35,606 nt of DNA from Prochlorococcus sp. AG-347-B23. GTDB taxonomy: Bacteria; Cyanobacteriota; Cyanobacteriia; PCC-6307; Cyanobiaceae. The DNA lies in the NCBI GenBank assembly GCA_003281715.1, contig QCBE01000013.1, positions 1-35,606 of the forward strand, written 5' to 3'. Made by a program: the position numbers and the translations under genes. Below, in pieces: positions 1 to 8,238 of the stretch (position 1 is its first letter; every line of letters begins with the position of its first letter). The notes beneath the pieces are model-generated. The model was not told where the DNA came from. It saw only the letters and a program-made list of their open reading frames with translations, and made no database searches.

Positions 1-147
1 GGGACTCTTTCCATATCCTTTCTTGAAACAAAGATTTCATATTAAACATAATTCTACACAAACCGTTAAATAGTGGTAAGAATGGTTGCAGACGCCACAG
101 GTAGAGTTATTCTTCCAGTACGGGTTATTTACATACATTTTCTTATC

Positions 148-2481
148 GTGACTGTTGCACCAAATAAAGCTTCTTCAGAGAGCAATTCCAATAATCTTAA
201 AAAAGATGATTTTCCAAAGACTGCGCCAGCTGCTTATCCAGTTTTTTTCAGATCTTATAGTAGAAAAACTTCATCTGGCAAAAGGGAGAACTGGAGCGAA
301 GTTGGCGAAAGGAATTTATCGGGATTAAAAGAACTAGGAAAACTTTCTGAGGAAGAATTGATCCTAATGAGAGAGATGCAAAGTAACCAAAAAGCCCAAC
401 CTTCAGGGAGATGGTTATGGATAGGCGGAACCCCTTGGATTAATAAGAACCAAAATTTCTCGGGAGCATACAACTGTACCTCAACAAACTTAATTGATTG
501 GGAAGCCTTCGCATTAATGATGGACTTAGCAATGATGGGTTGTGGAACAGGTGCAATAATTGAACCTCATTTTATAAACAAACTACCTACTGTTTTAAAC
601 AAAATAAATATTAAATCAGTCAGTGAAGTTGGAATAACTCCTAAAGATCAAAGAGAAGAAAAGTCATCATTAGAAATTAAAGGGAAAAATCTTCACATCA
701 AAGTTGGAGATAGCAGAAGAGGTTGGGTAGATAGCTACAAATATCTTCTTGAGGCATCAAGTAATGAAAATCTTGAAAGAGAAGTTGATGTTTATATAAA
801 TTTGGAAGATATTAGGCCTGCTGGAGAATCATTAAAAGGTTTTGGGGGGATGGCAAATCCTATTAAATTGAAAGATCTTTACTCTAGGGTCGCATTACTT
901 CTTGGAAAGGCAATAGGCAGGAAATTAAGTACCGTAGAGTGTTGTTTATTAATTGATGAAGCTGCAGTAACTATAGTTGCTGGGAATATACGAAGAAGTG
1001 CTGGAATGAGACAATTTGCTTCAAATGATAAGGAAGCTGCATCGGCAAAAGAAAATCTATGGAGTCAAGATGAGAATGGTAATTGGAGAATAGATCCTGA
1101 AAAAGATGCCCTCAGGATGGCAAATCATACTAGGGTTTACCATACAAAACCCACTTACCAAACTCTTTTGGATGCCGTAACAAAACAATTCCACTCAGGT
1201 GAGGGAGCTATTCAATTTGCTCCAGAAGCAATCGCAAGGTCAAATGCCGATATTCTCAAAGATGACGAATTGAGAAAGGAATTTATTGAAATCTACTCAG
1301 AGCAAGGTAAGGATGAAGCGAGAAATTGGATAAATAGTAGTTATGGTCCATTCTCTGAAGAAGAGCTAGACCACAGGATGAGCCGATATGGACTTAACCC
1401 TTGTGGTGAGATCTTGGGAAATGATTTCCACTGCAATTTGGCTGAAGTTCATTTAAATCAGATAGATCCTAAAAATTTTGAAGAGCAAAAAAAAGCTTTT
1501 AAGGCAGCAGCTCTTTCTGTAGCATGCTTACTTAATCATGAATTTGAAGTTGAGCGTTACAGAAAAAGTAGGGAATATGATCCTATTGTAGGAGTAAGTT
1601 TCACTGGATTATTTGATTTTTGTGTCCATGCCTTTGGGACGCCATGGTTGAAATGGTGGGAAGCAGGAAGGCCAAATAGTGAAGAAGGTAAGGCCTTCAA
1701 AGAAAAGGAAGCTAAATTCTTAGATTCTTGGAGAAAGATAGTAAAAGAAACTGTATGGGAATATTGTGATAAGCATAATCTAAGGAGACCAAATAGATGT
1801 ACAACAGTTCAGCCAGCTGGAACTAAAAGTCTTCTTACAGGAGCAGCTCCAGGCTGGCATCCTCCAAAGGCTCAAAGATTCATAAGAAGAATAACTTTCA
1901 GGAAAAATGATCCAATCGCTTTAGCTTGCATGGATTATGGTTATTCAGTTGTTCCATCTCAATCTGATAAAGATGAAAATGGTTGCTTGCTCGATAATCC
2001 ATTTGATCCAAGATGTACAGAATGGTTGGTTGAAATCCCTACAGAAGTTAGTTGGGCAAATATAGATGGTGCAGACCAAATAGACATCAATAATTTCTCG
2101 GCATTAGCTCAATTTGATTTTTACATGCAAGTTCAGAAATTTTACACAGAGCATAATACCTCTGCAACCGTAGAATTTAGAGAAGATGAAATCGAGGATC
2201 TAGCTAAGGCTATTCATAATGCAATAGAAAATAATGAGGGATATATTTCAGCGGCATTGCTAGCTAGATTTAATGCTAATGCTACTTTCCCTAGATTACC
2301 CTTTGAACCAATAAGTAAAGATGAATATATATCATTGCAAAATAAAGTAATAGAAAGGAAAGTTAATAACGATTTCTTTGATGCTCTTAATAAATATGAT
2401 ATTGGAGAACTATCTGAAGCAGGACCAGCAGGTTGTGATTCAGATAAATGCTTGCTTCCTCTTGCTAAACCAAAAGATTAA
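148..2481 (+). CDS. nrdJ: Adenosylcobalamin-dependent (class II) ribonucleotide reductase
   Basis: Reduces ribonucleotides to deoxyribonucleotides for DNA synthesis using adenosylcobalamin as radical source; cytoplasmic. Visible landmarks are an N-terminal cysteine in NCTSTNL, the active-site motif NPCGEI about halfway along, a Q-P-A-G-T-K-S segment, and a C-terminal cysteine pair (CDSDKC) of the type that re-reduces the active site. I choose the GTG at 148, which gives 777 residues and an N-terminus reading VTVAPNKASSES. The frame is open to an ATG at 73, but the extra 25 residues do not look like family sequence. Marine Prochlorococcus rely on this B12-dependent enzyme. The gene is followed by a short AT-rich gap and a small conserved gene. 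The family call is secure; the exact start is likely but not proven. Confidence 0.93.
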   Translation: MTVAPNKASSESNSNNLKKDDFPKTAPAAYPVFFRSYSRKTSSGKRENWSEVGERNLSGLKELGKLSEEELILMREMQSNQKAQPSGRWLWIGGTPWINKNQNFSGAYNCTSTNLIDWEAFALMMDLAMMGCGTGAIIEPHFINKLPTVLNKINIKSVSEVGITPKDQREEKSSLEIKGKNLHIKVGDSRRGWVDSYKYLLEASSNENLEREVDVYINLEDIRPAGESLKGFGGMANPIKLKDLYSRVALLLGKAIGRKLSTVECCLLIDEAAVTIVAGNIRRSAGMRQFASNDKEAASAKENLWSQDENGNWRIDPEKDALRMANHTRVYHTKPTYQTLLDAVTKQFHSGEGAIQFAPEAIARSNADILKDDELRKEFIEIYSEQGKDEARNWINSSYGPFSEEELDHRMSRYGLNPCGEILGNDFHCNLAEVHLNQIDPKNFEEQKKAFKAAALSVACLLNHEFEVERYRKSREYDPIVGVSFTGLFDFCVHAFGTPWLKWWEAGRPNSEEGKAFKEKEAKFLDSWRKIVKETVWEYCDKHNLRRPNRCTTVQPAGTKSLLTGAAPGWHPPKAQRFIRRITFRKNDPIALACMDYGYSVVPSQSDKDENGCLLDNPFDPRCTEWLVEIPTEVSWANIDGADQIDINNFSALAQFDFYMQVQKFYTEHNTSATVEFREDEIEDLAKAIHNAIENNEGYISAALLARFNANATFPRLPFEPISKDEYISLQNKVIERKVNNDFFDALNKYDIGELSEAGPAGCDSDKCLLPLAKPKD

Positions 2482-2569
2482 ATTTTGAATTATTTGTAAA
2501 TAAAAAATATAAATTAGTTTTTAAAAATTTAATTTATGGCTACCTCTTGAATAGGGACATAAATTATTT

Positions 2570-2836
2570 ATGACATTAAGCTTAAATATTGGAAACTTTT
2601 TTCATGATTCCTCTAGTCATGCATTGGTGGATGAGCTAAGAAAAAGAACCTCAGAAGAGGATATCTTAGATTTCGAGGAAAAATTTAACTCCAAAAACGA
2701 AAAAAATCTACACGTATATATATGTAGATTTCTAAAAAATAGATCAATATCCAGAGGCCTTGCCTCTAGATGGTTAATAACAATAATTGAAAACAAAGAA
2801 TCAAAAATTGAAGCTTTGCAAAAATTAAATAATTAG
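2570..2836 (+). CDS. Small conserved-type hypothetical protein
   Basis: An 88-residue soluble, charged protein I do not recognise. It begins with MTLSLNIGNFF, has an acidic and lysine-rich middle, and contains a short R-G-L-A-S-R-W segment near residue 65. No signal peptide, membrane segment or metal-binding motif is visible. It starts 88 bp after nrdJ on the same strand with no clear Shine-Dalgarno site, so co-transcription is possible. Its stop codon overlaps the stop of the convergent gene on the other strand (TTAG shared at 2833-2836). Length, an ATG start and tight packing against the convergent gene argue that it is real. Function unknown. Confidence 0.6.
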   Translation: MTLSLNIGNFFHDSSSHALVDELRKRTSEEDILDFEEKFNSKNEKNLHVYICRFLKNRSISRGLASRWLITIIENKESKIEALQKLNN

Positions 2837-3027
2837 GTCAGCCCTGATAGTTTCCATAGAGCAATTCCAAAAATTGAGAATCCCATAATAAAAGTAAAAG
2901 CCAAAGCATTTACCAATTGGACCTTATCATTCATTCTATTTGCGAATGGTAGTAATTGAGCAAATAATGGAGTCTCTTCAACTATTGCAGATTTTTTTAC
3001 TGTAGGTTTTTTGCTTCTAGAAAACAT
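2833..3027 (-). CDS. Small single-helix membrane protein
   Basis: A 64-residue protein with a basic N-terminus (S-R-S-K-K-P-T-V-K-K), a short amphipathic middle and one C-terminal hydrophobic helix at about residues 41-60. It resembles the many tail-anchored one-helix proteins of marine picocyanobacteria, but it lacks the ExxNGRxAM signature of high-light-inducible proteins, so I do not place it in that family. It is convergent with the preceding gene, with overlapping stop codons. Probably sits in the thylakoid or plasma membrane; function unknown. Confidence 0.6.
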   Translation of the reverse strand: MFSRSKKPTVKKSAIVEETPLFAQLLPFANRMNDKVQLVNALAFTFIMGFSIFGIALWKLSGLT

Positions 3028-3240
3028 AAAACAAAATTTATAATCTTAAGAATTTTACATTTAAAAGTTCATTAAATAAAAAATACTTCTCAAAAAAGTA
3101 CAAAATGTAACCTGCAAGAATTTATAAAAAGATAAACATAATTATTTTTATTTAGGAGCCTAATTTTATAATTAAATTTTTAAGTTTATTTATTAAAGAC
3201 CTAGACAAATAATTTTCCAAGATGTTAATATAAAATTGTA

Positions 3241-3333
3241 GCAACCGCTACCAAAACGTTCAACTTGCATTTAGCAAGACGCAAATCGACTTAAGCCATG
3301 GAACGGGGACTTAAGCGAAACCGGAGCTTAAAA
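3241..3333 (+). promoter_or_regulatory. Structured, GC-richer leader upstream of a DUF4278-type mini-gene
   Basis: The 93 bases before the 33-residue ORF are clearly richer in G and C than the flanks. They carry the nine-base repeat GACTTAAGC twice (near 3288 and 3309), and because CTTAAG is self-complementary the two copies can pair around a short G-rich loop. A possible in-frame ATG lies inside (3298). I read it as a structured 5' untranslated leader that could control translation; a small RNA read through into the ORF is an alternative. Not recognised as a known riboswitch. Confidence 0.35.
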
Positions 3334-3435
3334 ATGACTCTAATTTACAGAGGGCAAAAGTACATCCAAAACAAAGAGGCAGCTAAGAAGCAGCATAACG
3401 AACTAACTTACAGAGGAAAAACTTATACAAGCTAG
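3334..3435 (+). CDS. DUF4278-type 33-residue peptide
   Basis: A very short ORF encoding two copies of a tyrosine-rich motif: LIYRGQKY near the start and LTYRGKTY near the end, joined by a lysine and glutamine-rich linker. The L-x-Y-R-G-x-x-Y motif is the mark of the DUF4278 family, which occurs as many tiny paralogues in marine picocyanobacteria; function unknown. The start at 3334 places the first motif at residue 3. An in-frame ATG at 3298 would give 45 residues. A strong terminator follows 19 bp after the stop, which makes this a self-contained transcription unit with the leader at 3241-3333. Confidence 0.7.
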   Translation: MTLIYRGQKYIQNKEAAKKQHNELTYRGKTYTS

Positions 3436-3453
3436 TTCATTTATCTAATAAAT

Positions 3454-3481
3454 AAAAAAGCCACTTTATAGTGGCTTTTTT
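3454..3481 (+). terminator. Rho-independent terminator after the DUF4278 ORF
   Basis: A stem AGCCACT / AGTGGCT around the loop TTAT, flanked by an A-run on the left and a T-run on the right, so it could act in both directions. It ends the small transcription unit at 3241-3435. Confidence 0.85.
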
Positions 3482-3570
3482 ATTGTCCAAACTTAATCTA
3501 AAAAATCACTTAATACTTCTCACGAGCATTAGACTAATATGATTTAATTGCATTTATATATTAAACAACT

Positions 3571-3720
3571 ATGGCAGACCAGAAACCTTTATTTAAAGCA
3601 CCTTATGACATAAAAGATGTAAGTGCTCTTTTCGCCATAGTTGCCTTTGTTTTAATAATCGCTGCAATAGTTGGGAACAACTTATTTGGTTTATTTCAAC
3701 AAAATGTCAACTTTGGGTAA
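3571..3720 (+). CDS. 49-residue single-helix membrane protein
   Basis: Starts MADQKPLFKAPYD and has one hydrophobic helix at about residues 20-41 (ALFAIVAFVLIIAA and onward), then a short polar tail. ATG start, clean stop, and a coding-like pattern of third-position A and T. It looks like the small photosynthetic-membrane accessory proteins of cyanobacteria, but I cannot match it to a named photosystem subunit. Isolated between the terminator at 3454-3481 and the tRNA scar. Confidence 0.6.
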   Translation: MADQKPLFKAPYDIKDVSALFAIVAFVLIIAAIVGNNLFGLFQQNVNFG

Positions 3721-3928
3721 TTTTTTGATCATATTATTTTTTTTGGACTAAATCTGTCGACTAAATGTGAATAATAATAGAATGATCTAACCCTTTAAGC
3801 CTTCATTATTAATCAAAATTCCTTTCTCAAATTAGTTTCTTGAAATAATTTTCACATCTTTGAATTTATAGACTTTGACTAATTTCTTACATTGTAGTTT
3901 TAATCTCAATACAATTAAATAACTTGTT
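3721..3928. other. Intergenic stretch, no gene seen
   Basis: AT-rich, with stops in all frames at short intervals. No hairpin terminator or coding sequence could be supported. It lies just upstream of the broken tRNA copy. Confidence 0.5.
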
Positions 3929-3972
3929 GGAGGGGTGGTCGAGTGGTTTAAGGTTCTAGTCTTGAAAGCTAG
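3929..3972 (+). pseudogene. Truncated 5' half of tRNA-Ser(UGA)
   Basis: 44 bases match the first 44 bases of the intact tRNA-Ser at 4096 with two differences (T for C at 3955, G for A at 3968). The copy holds the 5' acceptor strand, D arm and a complete anticodon arm with the TGA anticodon, then stops being homologous. It lacks the variable arm, T arm and 3' acceptor strand, so it cannot be functional. Such partial tRNAs beside an intact gene usually mark integration of an element at the tRNA. Only 123 bp remain between the fragment and the intact gene. Confidence 0.85.
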
Positions 3973-4095
3973 ATTTAAGGGTAGTTATGGCAATAGCTTT
4001 AATATCTAACTTGAAATACTTTTCCGAACTGTTTCCGAAAAAATTAACCACCTTTTGTTATAATTAAAAGGCTAAAAATTTAATAATTTTTGCTT

Positions 4096-4182
4096 GGAGG
4101 GGTGGTCGAGTGGTTTAAGGCTCTAGTCTTGAAAACTAGCGTGTCTGCAAGGGCACCGTGGGTTCGAATCCCACCCCCTCCG
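4096..4182 (+). tRNA. tRNA-Ser(UGA)
   Basis: An 87-base tRNA with acceptor GGAGGGG pairing with CCCCTCC, discriminator G at 4182, anticodon loop CTTGAAA (anticodon TGA), the long variable arm of serine tRNAs, and T loop TTCGAAT in the stem GTGGG/CCCAC. CCA is not encoded. A broken copy of its 5' half lies 123 bp upstream. Confidence 0.97.
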
Positions 4183-4281
4183 TCATTAAAATTAATTTCT
4201 TAAATCTTAAAATTGAATATAGAAACTTTTTATAAGTTATGTCAAAATTCAAAATCTTGAATAATATTTCTAAGTAAAAAC

Positions 4282-5004
4282 ATGTCAAATAAAGGTGAGA
4301 TAATTACAGAAGATAGAATTGGTTTTGAAAAGTCGAATAAAGCATTAGGTTTTATTTATACTGAGTGGTATGAACTTATTTCAAAGCTTCTTTCAGAAAT
4401 AGAAGGAATTAATATTGAATTGGGATGCGGTGCAAGTTTTATAGATCAGATAAATAAAAGTATAAAAAAAACAGATGTTTTTTTAAATTCAAATACTGAT
4501 TTCAAACTTAATGCGATGGATATAGGAAAAAAATTTGAAAACAAATTATCAAATTTAATCCTTGTTAATGTTTTTCATCACATAAACGACCCAGAATTAT
4601 TTTTAAAATCAGCAGAAAAGTCCCTTTTGGTGGGAGGAAGAATAATCATGATTGAACCAAGCAATAATTACTGGAGTAGATTGGTGTATAAACTTGTAGG
4701 ACACGAACCCTTTGATACAAGACAAATCGATTGGAAATTTGAATCAAAAGATCCACTATTAGACTCAAATCAAGCACTTTCATGGATAATTTTTGAGAGG
4801 GATTATAAAAAATTTAAAAAATTATTTCCTATGTTTTCTTTAATTCATAAAAAGAATATGATGCCATTTTCTTATTTATTAACCGGAGGTCACTCTTTCA
4901 ATACAAGAATTGGCAAGTTAATTAAAGCAACAAGAAATTTTGAAAAAATCTTCTTTGATAGGTATTTTGGGATCTTTAATTTAATATGTCTAGAAAAAAT
5001 TTAA
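4282..5004 (+). CDS. Class I SAM-dependent methyltransferase
   Basis: A 240-residue soluble protein with a recognisable Rossmann methyltransferase core: motif I as IELGCGAS near residue 46, the acidic turn A-M-D-I-G near 78, and L-I-L-V-N-V-F-H-H-I around 92-101, followed by a G-G-R-I-I-M-I-E-P strand near 123. The C-terminal third is not obviously any known acceptor-binding domain. It overlaps the next gene, an integral membrane protein, by 19 bases, so the two are one operon. A lipid, quinone or glycan substrate would fit a membrane partner, but that is a guess. It sits just downstream of a tRNA scar, a usual place for accessory genes. Confidence 0.75.
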   Translation: MSNKGEIITEDRIGFEKSNKALGFIYTEWYELISKLLSEIEGINIELGCGASFIDQINKSIKKTDVFLNSNTDFKLNAMDIGKKFENKLSNLILVNVFHHINDPELFLKSAEKSLLVGGRIIMIEPSNNYWSRLVYKLVGHEPFDTRQIDWKFESKDPLLDSNQALSWIIFERDYKKFKKLFPMFSLIHKKNMMPFSYLLTGGHSFNTRIGKLIKATRNFEKIFFDRYFGIFNLICLEKI

Positions 5005-5534
5005 ATTTTAAATCAACCATATTAAAATTTTTTATTTTTTATGTAATCATTTATTTATTTGCTTTTTTTCTTAGATCTAGTAATGGCTTTGAGAATTTAA
5101 TAATAGACTTTGAATATAGATATTTGATATTCATAAATATTATTTCTATATTTCTTGGATTACCTTTATCCATAGTATTTGACTTTATATTGATAAAGTT
5201 TTTTGGTTTAAAATATATTATTTTTTTTGCACCAATCCTAACTATCTTAGGGGTTGCTCAAATCATATTATTCAGAAAAACAAACTTAATATTTTCAAAA
5301 AAAATTCCCTTTATAAAAAACATAAGAAATCATCGACTAAAAGATATATTTGAAAAAATTACTTTCAAACCAATTTTCATCTTGATAATACGTACCTTCC
5401 CAATTTTGCCTTTCTCTCTAGGAAGCTATTTCATTGCATCATCGGGTATACATAAGAAATCGGTAATATTTTATTCACTGTTTGGGGCATACTTTTACTA
5501 CTTTACTATTTTCTTTATTATCCAAAGTGCTTAG
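4986..5534 (+). CDS. VTT/DedA-like integral membrane protein
   Basis: 182 residues with about five hydrophobic segments (roughly 9-30, 45-70, 77-95, 128-150, 158-180). Near residues 136-152 is a segment I-R-T-F-P-I-L-P-F-S-L-G-S-Y-F, like the conserved arginine/proline re-entrant loop of VTT (SNARE-associated, TVP38/DedA) membrane proteins, which are linked to lipid scrambling and envelope upkeep. The match is by motif only and the protein is short for the family. It starts inside the methyltransferase gene, which implies coupled translation. Confidence 0.5.
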   Translation: MSRKNLNFKSTILKFFIFYVIIYLFAFFLRSSNGFENLIIDFEYRYLIFINIISIFLGLPLSIVFDFILIKFFGLKYIIFFAPILTILGVAQIILFRKTNLIFSKKIPFIKNIRNHRLKDIFEKITFKPIFILIIRTFPILPFSLGSYFIASSGIHKKSVIFYSLFGAYFYYFTIFFIIQSA

Positions 5535-5639
5535 AAAGAAAGGCATTTTTTTATTAATTATTTTTACATATGGAAAGATGTTTTTAATTTTCCCCTTTGG
5601 GGCTTGTTATAGAATATTTTTATAAATTTTAATTTAATT

Positions 5640-6320
5640 TTGAAATCAATTAAAACACCGTGGGGTGAGATTAATCCTGAAGTTAATCTTTTCCCCCTTT
5701 ATTACATACTTTTTATTTATGGATTTGTTTATATTCTTCCTTATGGTAAAAATATTATTGGTTTAACATGGTTCAATTTATTAAAAATAGAAGACGGTCC
5801 TTTGGAATGGCTTCAGTTTTTTGAATACTTAATATCTTCAATATTTGGTATTTTTATTTATTTCAAAAGTAAAAATAAAAATACAAAAAATTCATTTATT
5901 TGGTTGCTTCTCAGTGTTTTTTGCTTCTTTGTTGCAGCTGAGGAAATAAGTTGGGGTGAGAGAATAACAGGTTTTTCAATTAATTCTTTAACAGAAATAA
6001 GTATTCAAAGTGAAACTAATTTACATAATCTTCCTTTTTTTCATGATTTCTTTCTTGATCCTATTTTGATTGCAATTTGTATTTTATTTGGTTGGATAGG
6101 TTGGAGAAAATGGCCATATTTGAATTCAATGCCCAGAAAAAATTTAAGCTTATTTTTCTTGATAACAGCTTTATATATCTTCTATTACGAGATCTCATGG
6201 GCTTCTACAGTCGAACACATAAGAAATGATTTAGAAATTTATGAATTTTTACTTTCAACTGGGATATTTTTACATTTTTGGAACAACTTCAAATTATTTA
6301 TTAAAGGCAATCCTCAATAA
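5640..6320 (+). CDS. Multi-pass membrane protein with an EEISWGERI motif
   Basis: 226 residues with about six hydrophobic segments. The most distinctive part lies between two helices around residues 99-132: A-A-E-E-I-S-W-G-E-R-I-x-G, then Q-S-E-T-N-L-H-N-L. I recall this pair of motifs from an uncharacterised bacterial membrane protein family, and the acidic and histidine residues at the membrane face suggest a catalytic or metal site. The best start is a TTG at 5640; no Shine-Dalgarno site is visible. Function unknown; it belongs to the same accessory cluster as its neighbours. Confidence 0.6.
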   Translation: MKSIKTPWGEINPEVNLFPLYYILFIYGFVYILPYGKNIIGLTWFNLLKIEDGPLEWLQFFEYLISSIFGIFIYFKSKNKNTKNSFIWLLLSVFCFFVAAEEISWGERITGFSINSLTEISIQSETNLHNLPFFHDFFLDPILIAICILFGWIGWRKWPYLNSMPRKNLSLFFLITALYIFYYEISWASTVEHIRNDLEIYEFLLSTGIFLHFWNNFKLFIKGNPQ

Positions 6321-6496
6321 TTTCAGATAAATTTAAATGGTTTAATTCGGATTTACTTCTTTAAAAGCCAAGCTTAAACAAAACTATCTTTATTAGTAAT
6401 TGGCAGTATTAAAGCCCCAAAAATACAAATTTATCAGCAAATTTTACACTCTTCTTTTTTATTCTTGCTATTATTTGATTTTTAATAAACAAGATA

Positions 6497-6697
6497 ATGA
6501 ATAAGGGGTTCGCAGATAATACCTATAAGTCATTAAAACCAAAAAAGTTGACTTCTTCTAATGAACCTAAAGGAAGATTAATATCTTGGTCTCCATGGCC
6601 ACCCGCAGATTTTCAAACAAAATATCCTGCTTTTCCGTTTGTTCTTACAGTATTAATTCTAGTAGTTGGGAAATGGTATTTGTCCCTACTCAGATAA
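6497..6697 (+). CDS. Small single-helix membrane protein
   Basis: 66 residues: a polar, lysine-rich N-terminal half, then W-S-P-W-P-P-A-D-F-Q-T-K-Y-P-A and one C-terminal helix (about 46-64, ending K-W-Y-L-S-L-L-R). The tryptophan/proline-rich lead-in is conserved-looking and could lie at a membrane surface. I do not recognise a named family. ATG start at 6497 without a clear ribosome site. Confidence 0.55.
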   Translation: MNKGFADNTYKSLKPKKLTSSNEPKGRLISWSPWPPADFQTKYPAFPFVLTVLILVVGKWYLSLLR

Positions 6698-6750
6698 ATT
6701 GTAACTGGCTTTTTATTTAAATTTAAGATGAATTTAGTTTAAGAATTATT

Positions 6751-7335
6751 TTGTTTTTTTCAATTTTATTGTTAGCCCATTTTCAAGCAGCAGTTATTCC
6801 AATAGTCTTAGGAATTAAATCGATAAATAAATTCAAGCACATAAGTAAATACAAATTGATACCTTTTGGTTTTATCTTTTTAGGGTTAGCGGCAATTTCT
6901 GAAATGATAGATCATACTCAAACCTACTGGATTTACGTTGATCATTCTTCTTTATTTAATTGGTTATTTTATTCTTTTCTTTCTTTAGGTCTCACATGCT
7001 TATCAACTTCAGTCATAAAAAATAAATTTATTCAAAAGACTAACTTTTGTATTTCTTTATGTTCCATAATCTCATATTTTCTATTTAATAAAACGATAAC
7101 TCTTCTTTTTCAAATAATTATAAGTATTTTTCTAATAATTAATTGGCAAAGAACTTTTAAAGATTGGCTTTTTATCCTATACCCATTATTTGGTATTGTT
7201 TTTACAACTTTCTTTGGAACAAATCTCTCTACTAGTGGCAATCAATTTTGGCATATTTTAATAGGGCCCTCGGCAACAATAAGCGTTCTTAGCTTTTATC
7301 TAGTATTAAAAAGATCTAGCAAAAAATTTACTTAA
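6751..7335 (+). CDS. Multi-pass membrane protein of unknown function
   Basis: 194 residues with about six to seven hydrophobic segments. Possible metal- or haem-binding histidines occur in E-M-I-D-H-T-Q (about residues 51-57), Y-V-D-H-S (62-66) and N-Q-F-W-H-I-L (about 164-170). Histidines placed near helix ends recall haemolysin III/PAQR-type or hydroxylase-type membrane enzymes, but spacing does not let me assign one. The start is a TTG at 6751 and is uncertain. It lies 7 bp ahead of the exported protein gene, probably in one transcript. Confidence 0.55.
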   Translation: MFFSILLLAHFQAAVIPIVLGIKSINKFKHISKYKLIPFGFIFLGLAAISEMIDHTQTYWIYVDHSSLFNWLFYSFLSLGLTCLSTSVIKNKFIQKTNFCISLCSIISYFLFNKTITLLFQIIISIFLIINWQRTFKDWLFILYPLFGIVFTTFFGTNLSTSGNQFWHILIGPSATISVLSFYLVLKRSSKKFT

Positions 7336-7342
7336 GATTCTT

Positions 7343-7672
7343 ATGAAAATATTTATATTTAAAAGTTTTATAGTGTTCTTAGTTGCCATCATCTCCCCAG
7401 TTCAAATTCTTGCCGATACTGCACTTGATGTTTATATGAATGATTTTTATTCTAAATCTAATAAAGCTAGCCAGATTCTTAAAGAAATTGAAAATAGCCT
7501 AAAAGATGGTTCAAGAAAAAAAGTATGCACTAGACAAAGAGAGGCGGCAAGACTAGGCTTATTAGCTAATAAATCGTTGATTAAAGCCTTTGAAGTAGAG
7601 GGATCTAATCCACCAATGAAAGCAATAAAAGCGAGTCAACAAAGATGGGAATCTATACTGAATGAGTGCTGA
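7343..7672 (+). CDS. Small exported protein
   Basis: 109 residues. A classical signal peptide covers about residues 1-24 (lysine, hydrophobic core, then Q-I-L-A-D with likely cleavage after A). The mature part is helical and charged, with two cysteines (in K-K-V-C-T and at the very C-terminus) that could form a disulfide in the periplasm or lumen. Begins 7 bp after the upstream membrane protein gene. Function unknown. Confidence 0.6.
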   Translation: MKIFIFKSFIVFLVAIISPVQILADTALDVYMNDFYSKSNKASQILKEIENSLKDGSRKKVCTRQREAARLGLLANKSLIKAFEVEGSNPPMKAIKASQQRWESILNEC

Positions 7673-7698
7673 AAAAAATTAGGAAATCTATAAAACCT

Positions 7699-8133
7699 TT
7701 AAATTTGCATTCTTACAGATTTACTAATTAAGGGAATTTCCGGTTCAACTCCAAAAATACATTGGAAAATGGAATAAATAAAAATGCAAAGTGTAAATAT
7801 AAAAATAATTGAGCCCAGTTCAACTATAGGGAATATTCTCATAAGGTATGAAATTATTATCAAGGCAATATCCATGAGTAATGCTTGGCATGCGTTGTAT
7901 CTAACGAAATAGGGAACTTTTGGATTTCTCGCTAATCCTGCAAACAATATTATAAATAATAAAAAACTGCCAAAAGGTAATGATTTTTCAATAATTGCTA
8001 TTGGAAAAGTAAGGAATAATAATATTTTTAAAAAAGAATATTTATAGAACAAATAATATCCAAATGGTATTGACGCCTTTAAGGGCAGTGTATACAAAAA
8101 TACTGATGAGAATCTCTGGAATATTTGATTCAA
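7699..8133 (-). CDS. Tic20-family membrane protein
   Basis: 144 residues with four hydrophobic segments and the Tic20 hallmark N-P-K-V-P-Y-F-V-R-Y-N-A-x-Q-A-L-L-x-D-I at about residues 69-88. In chloroplasts Tic20 belongs to the inner-envelope protein import channel; cyanobacterial relatives are membrane proteins of unsettled role. The most plausible start is a TTG at 8133. A nearby ATG (8158) is in another frame, so a small upstream frameshift or a non-ATG start has to be accepted. Transcribed away from gloA. Confidence 0.75.
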   Translation of the reverse strand: MNQIFQRFSSVFLYTLPLKASIPFGYYLFYKYSFLKILLFLTFPIAIIEKSLPFGSFLLFIILFAGLARNPKVPYFVRYNACQALLMDIALIIISYLMRIFPIVELGSIIFIFTLCIFIYSIFQCIFGVEPEIPLISKSVRMQI

Positions 8134-8214
8134 TATATTGTTGAAATCTAGTACTCATATTTTAACCTAATTTTTCCGTACTTAATTCAAAACTTACCCT
8201 TGAAACATCAACTT

Positions 8215-8238
8215 TGGCAGTTAGCTATTAAATATTAG
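8215..8238 (+). pseudogene. Vestige of the 3' end of a ligase-like gene
   Basis: Eight codons reading W-Q-L-A-I-K-Y-stop. They align without gaps with the last eight codons (W-Q-M-A-I-K-F-stop) of the ligase gene inside the mobile element, 20 of 24 bases identical, at exactly the same distance (28 bp) before a gloA start codon. Homology continues through the spacer into gloA. No ligase sequence is recognisable further upstream. Read as a leftover of a ligase-gloA arrangement once present here; chance is possible given the short length. Confidence 0.45.

Noticed and set aside
60..130. Possible cobalamin riboswitch before nrdJ (GCCACAGG resembles a conserved B12 motif)
   Set aside because: Only one short, imperfect motif is present; the other conserved blocks and a foldable core were not found in the available 147 bases.
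73..147. Upstream extension of nrdJ to the ATG at 73
   Set aside because: The added 25 residues do not resemble the family, and the GTG at 148 gives the expected 777-residue length.
2833..3027. High-light-inducible protein
   Set aside because: The ExxNGRxAM signature is absent; only a single hydrophobic helix is shared.
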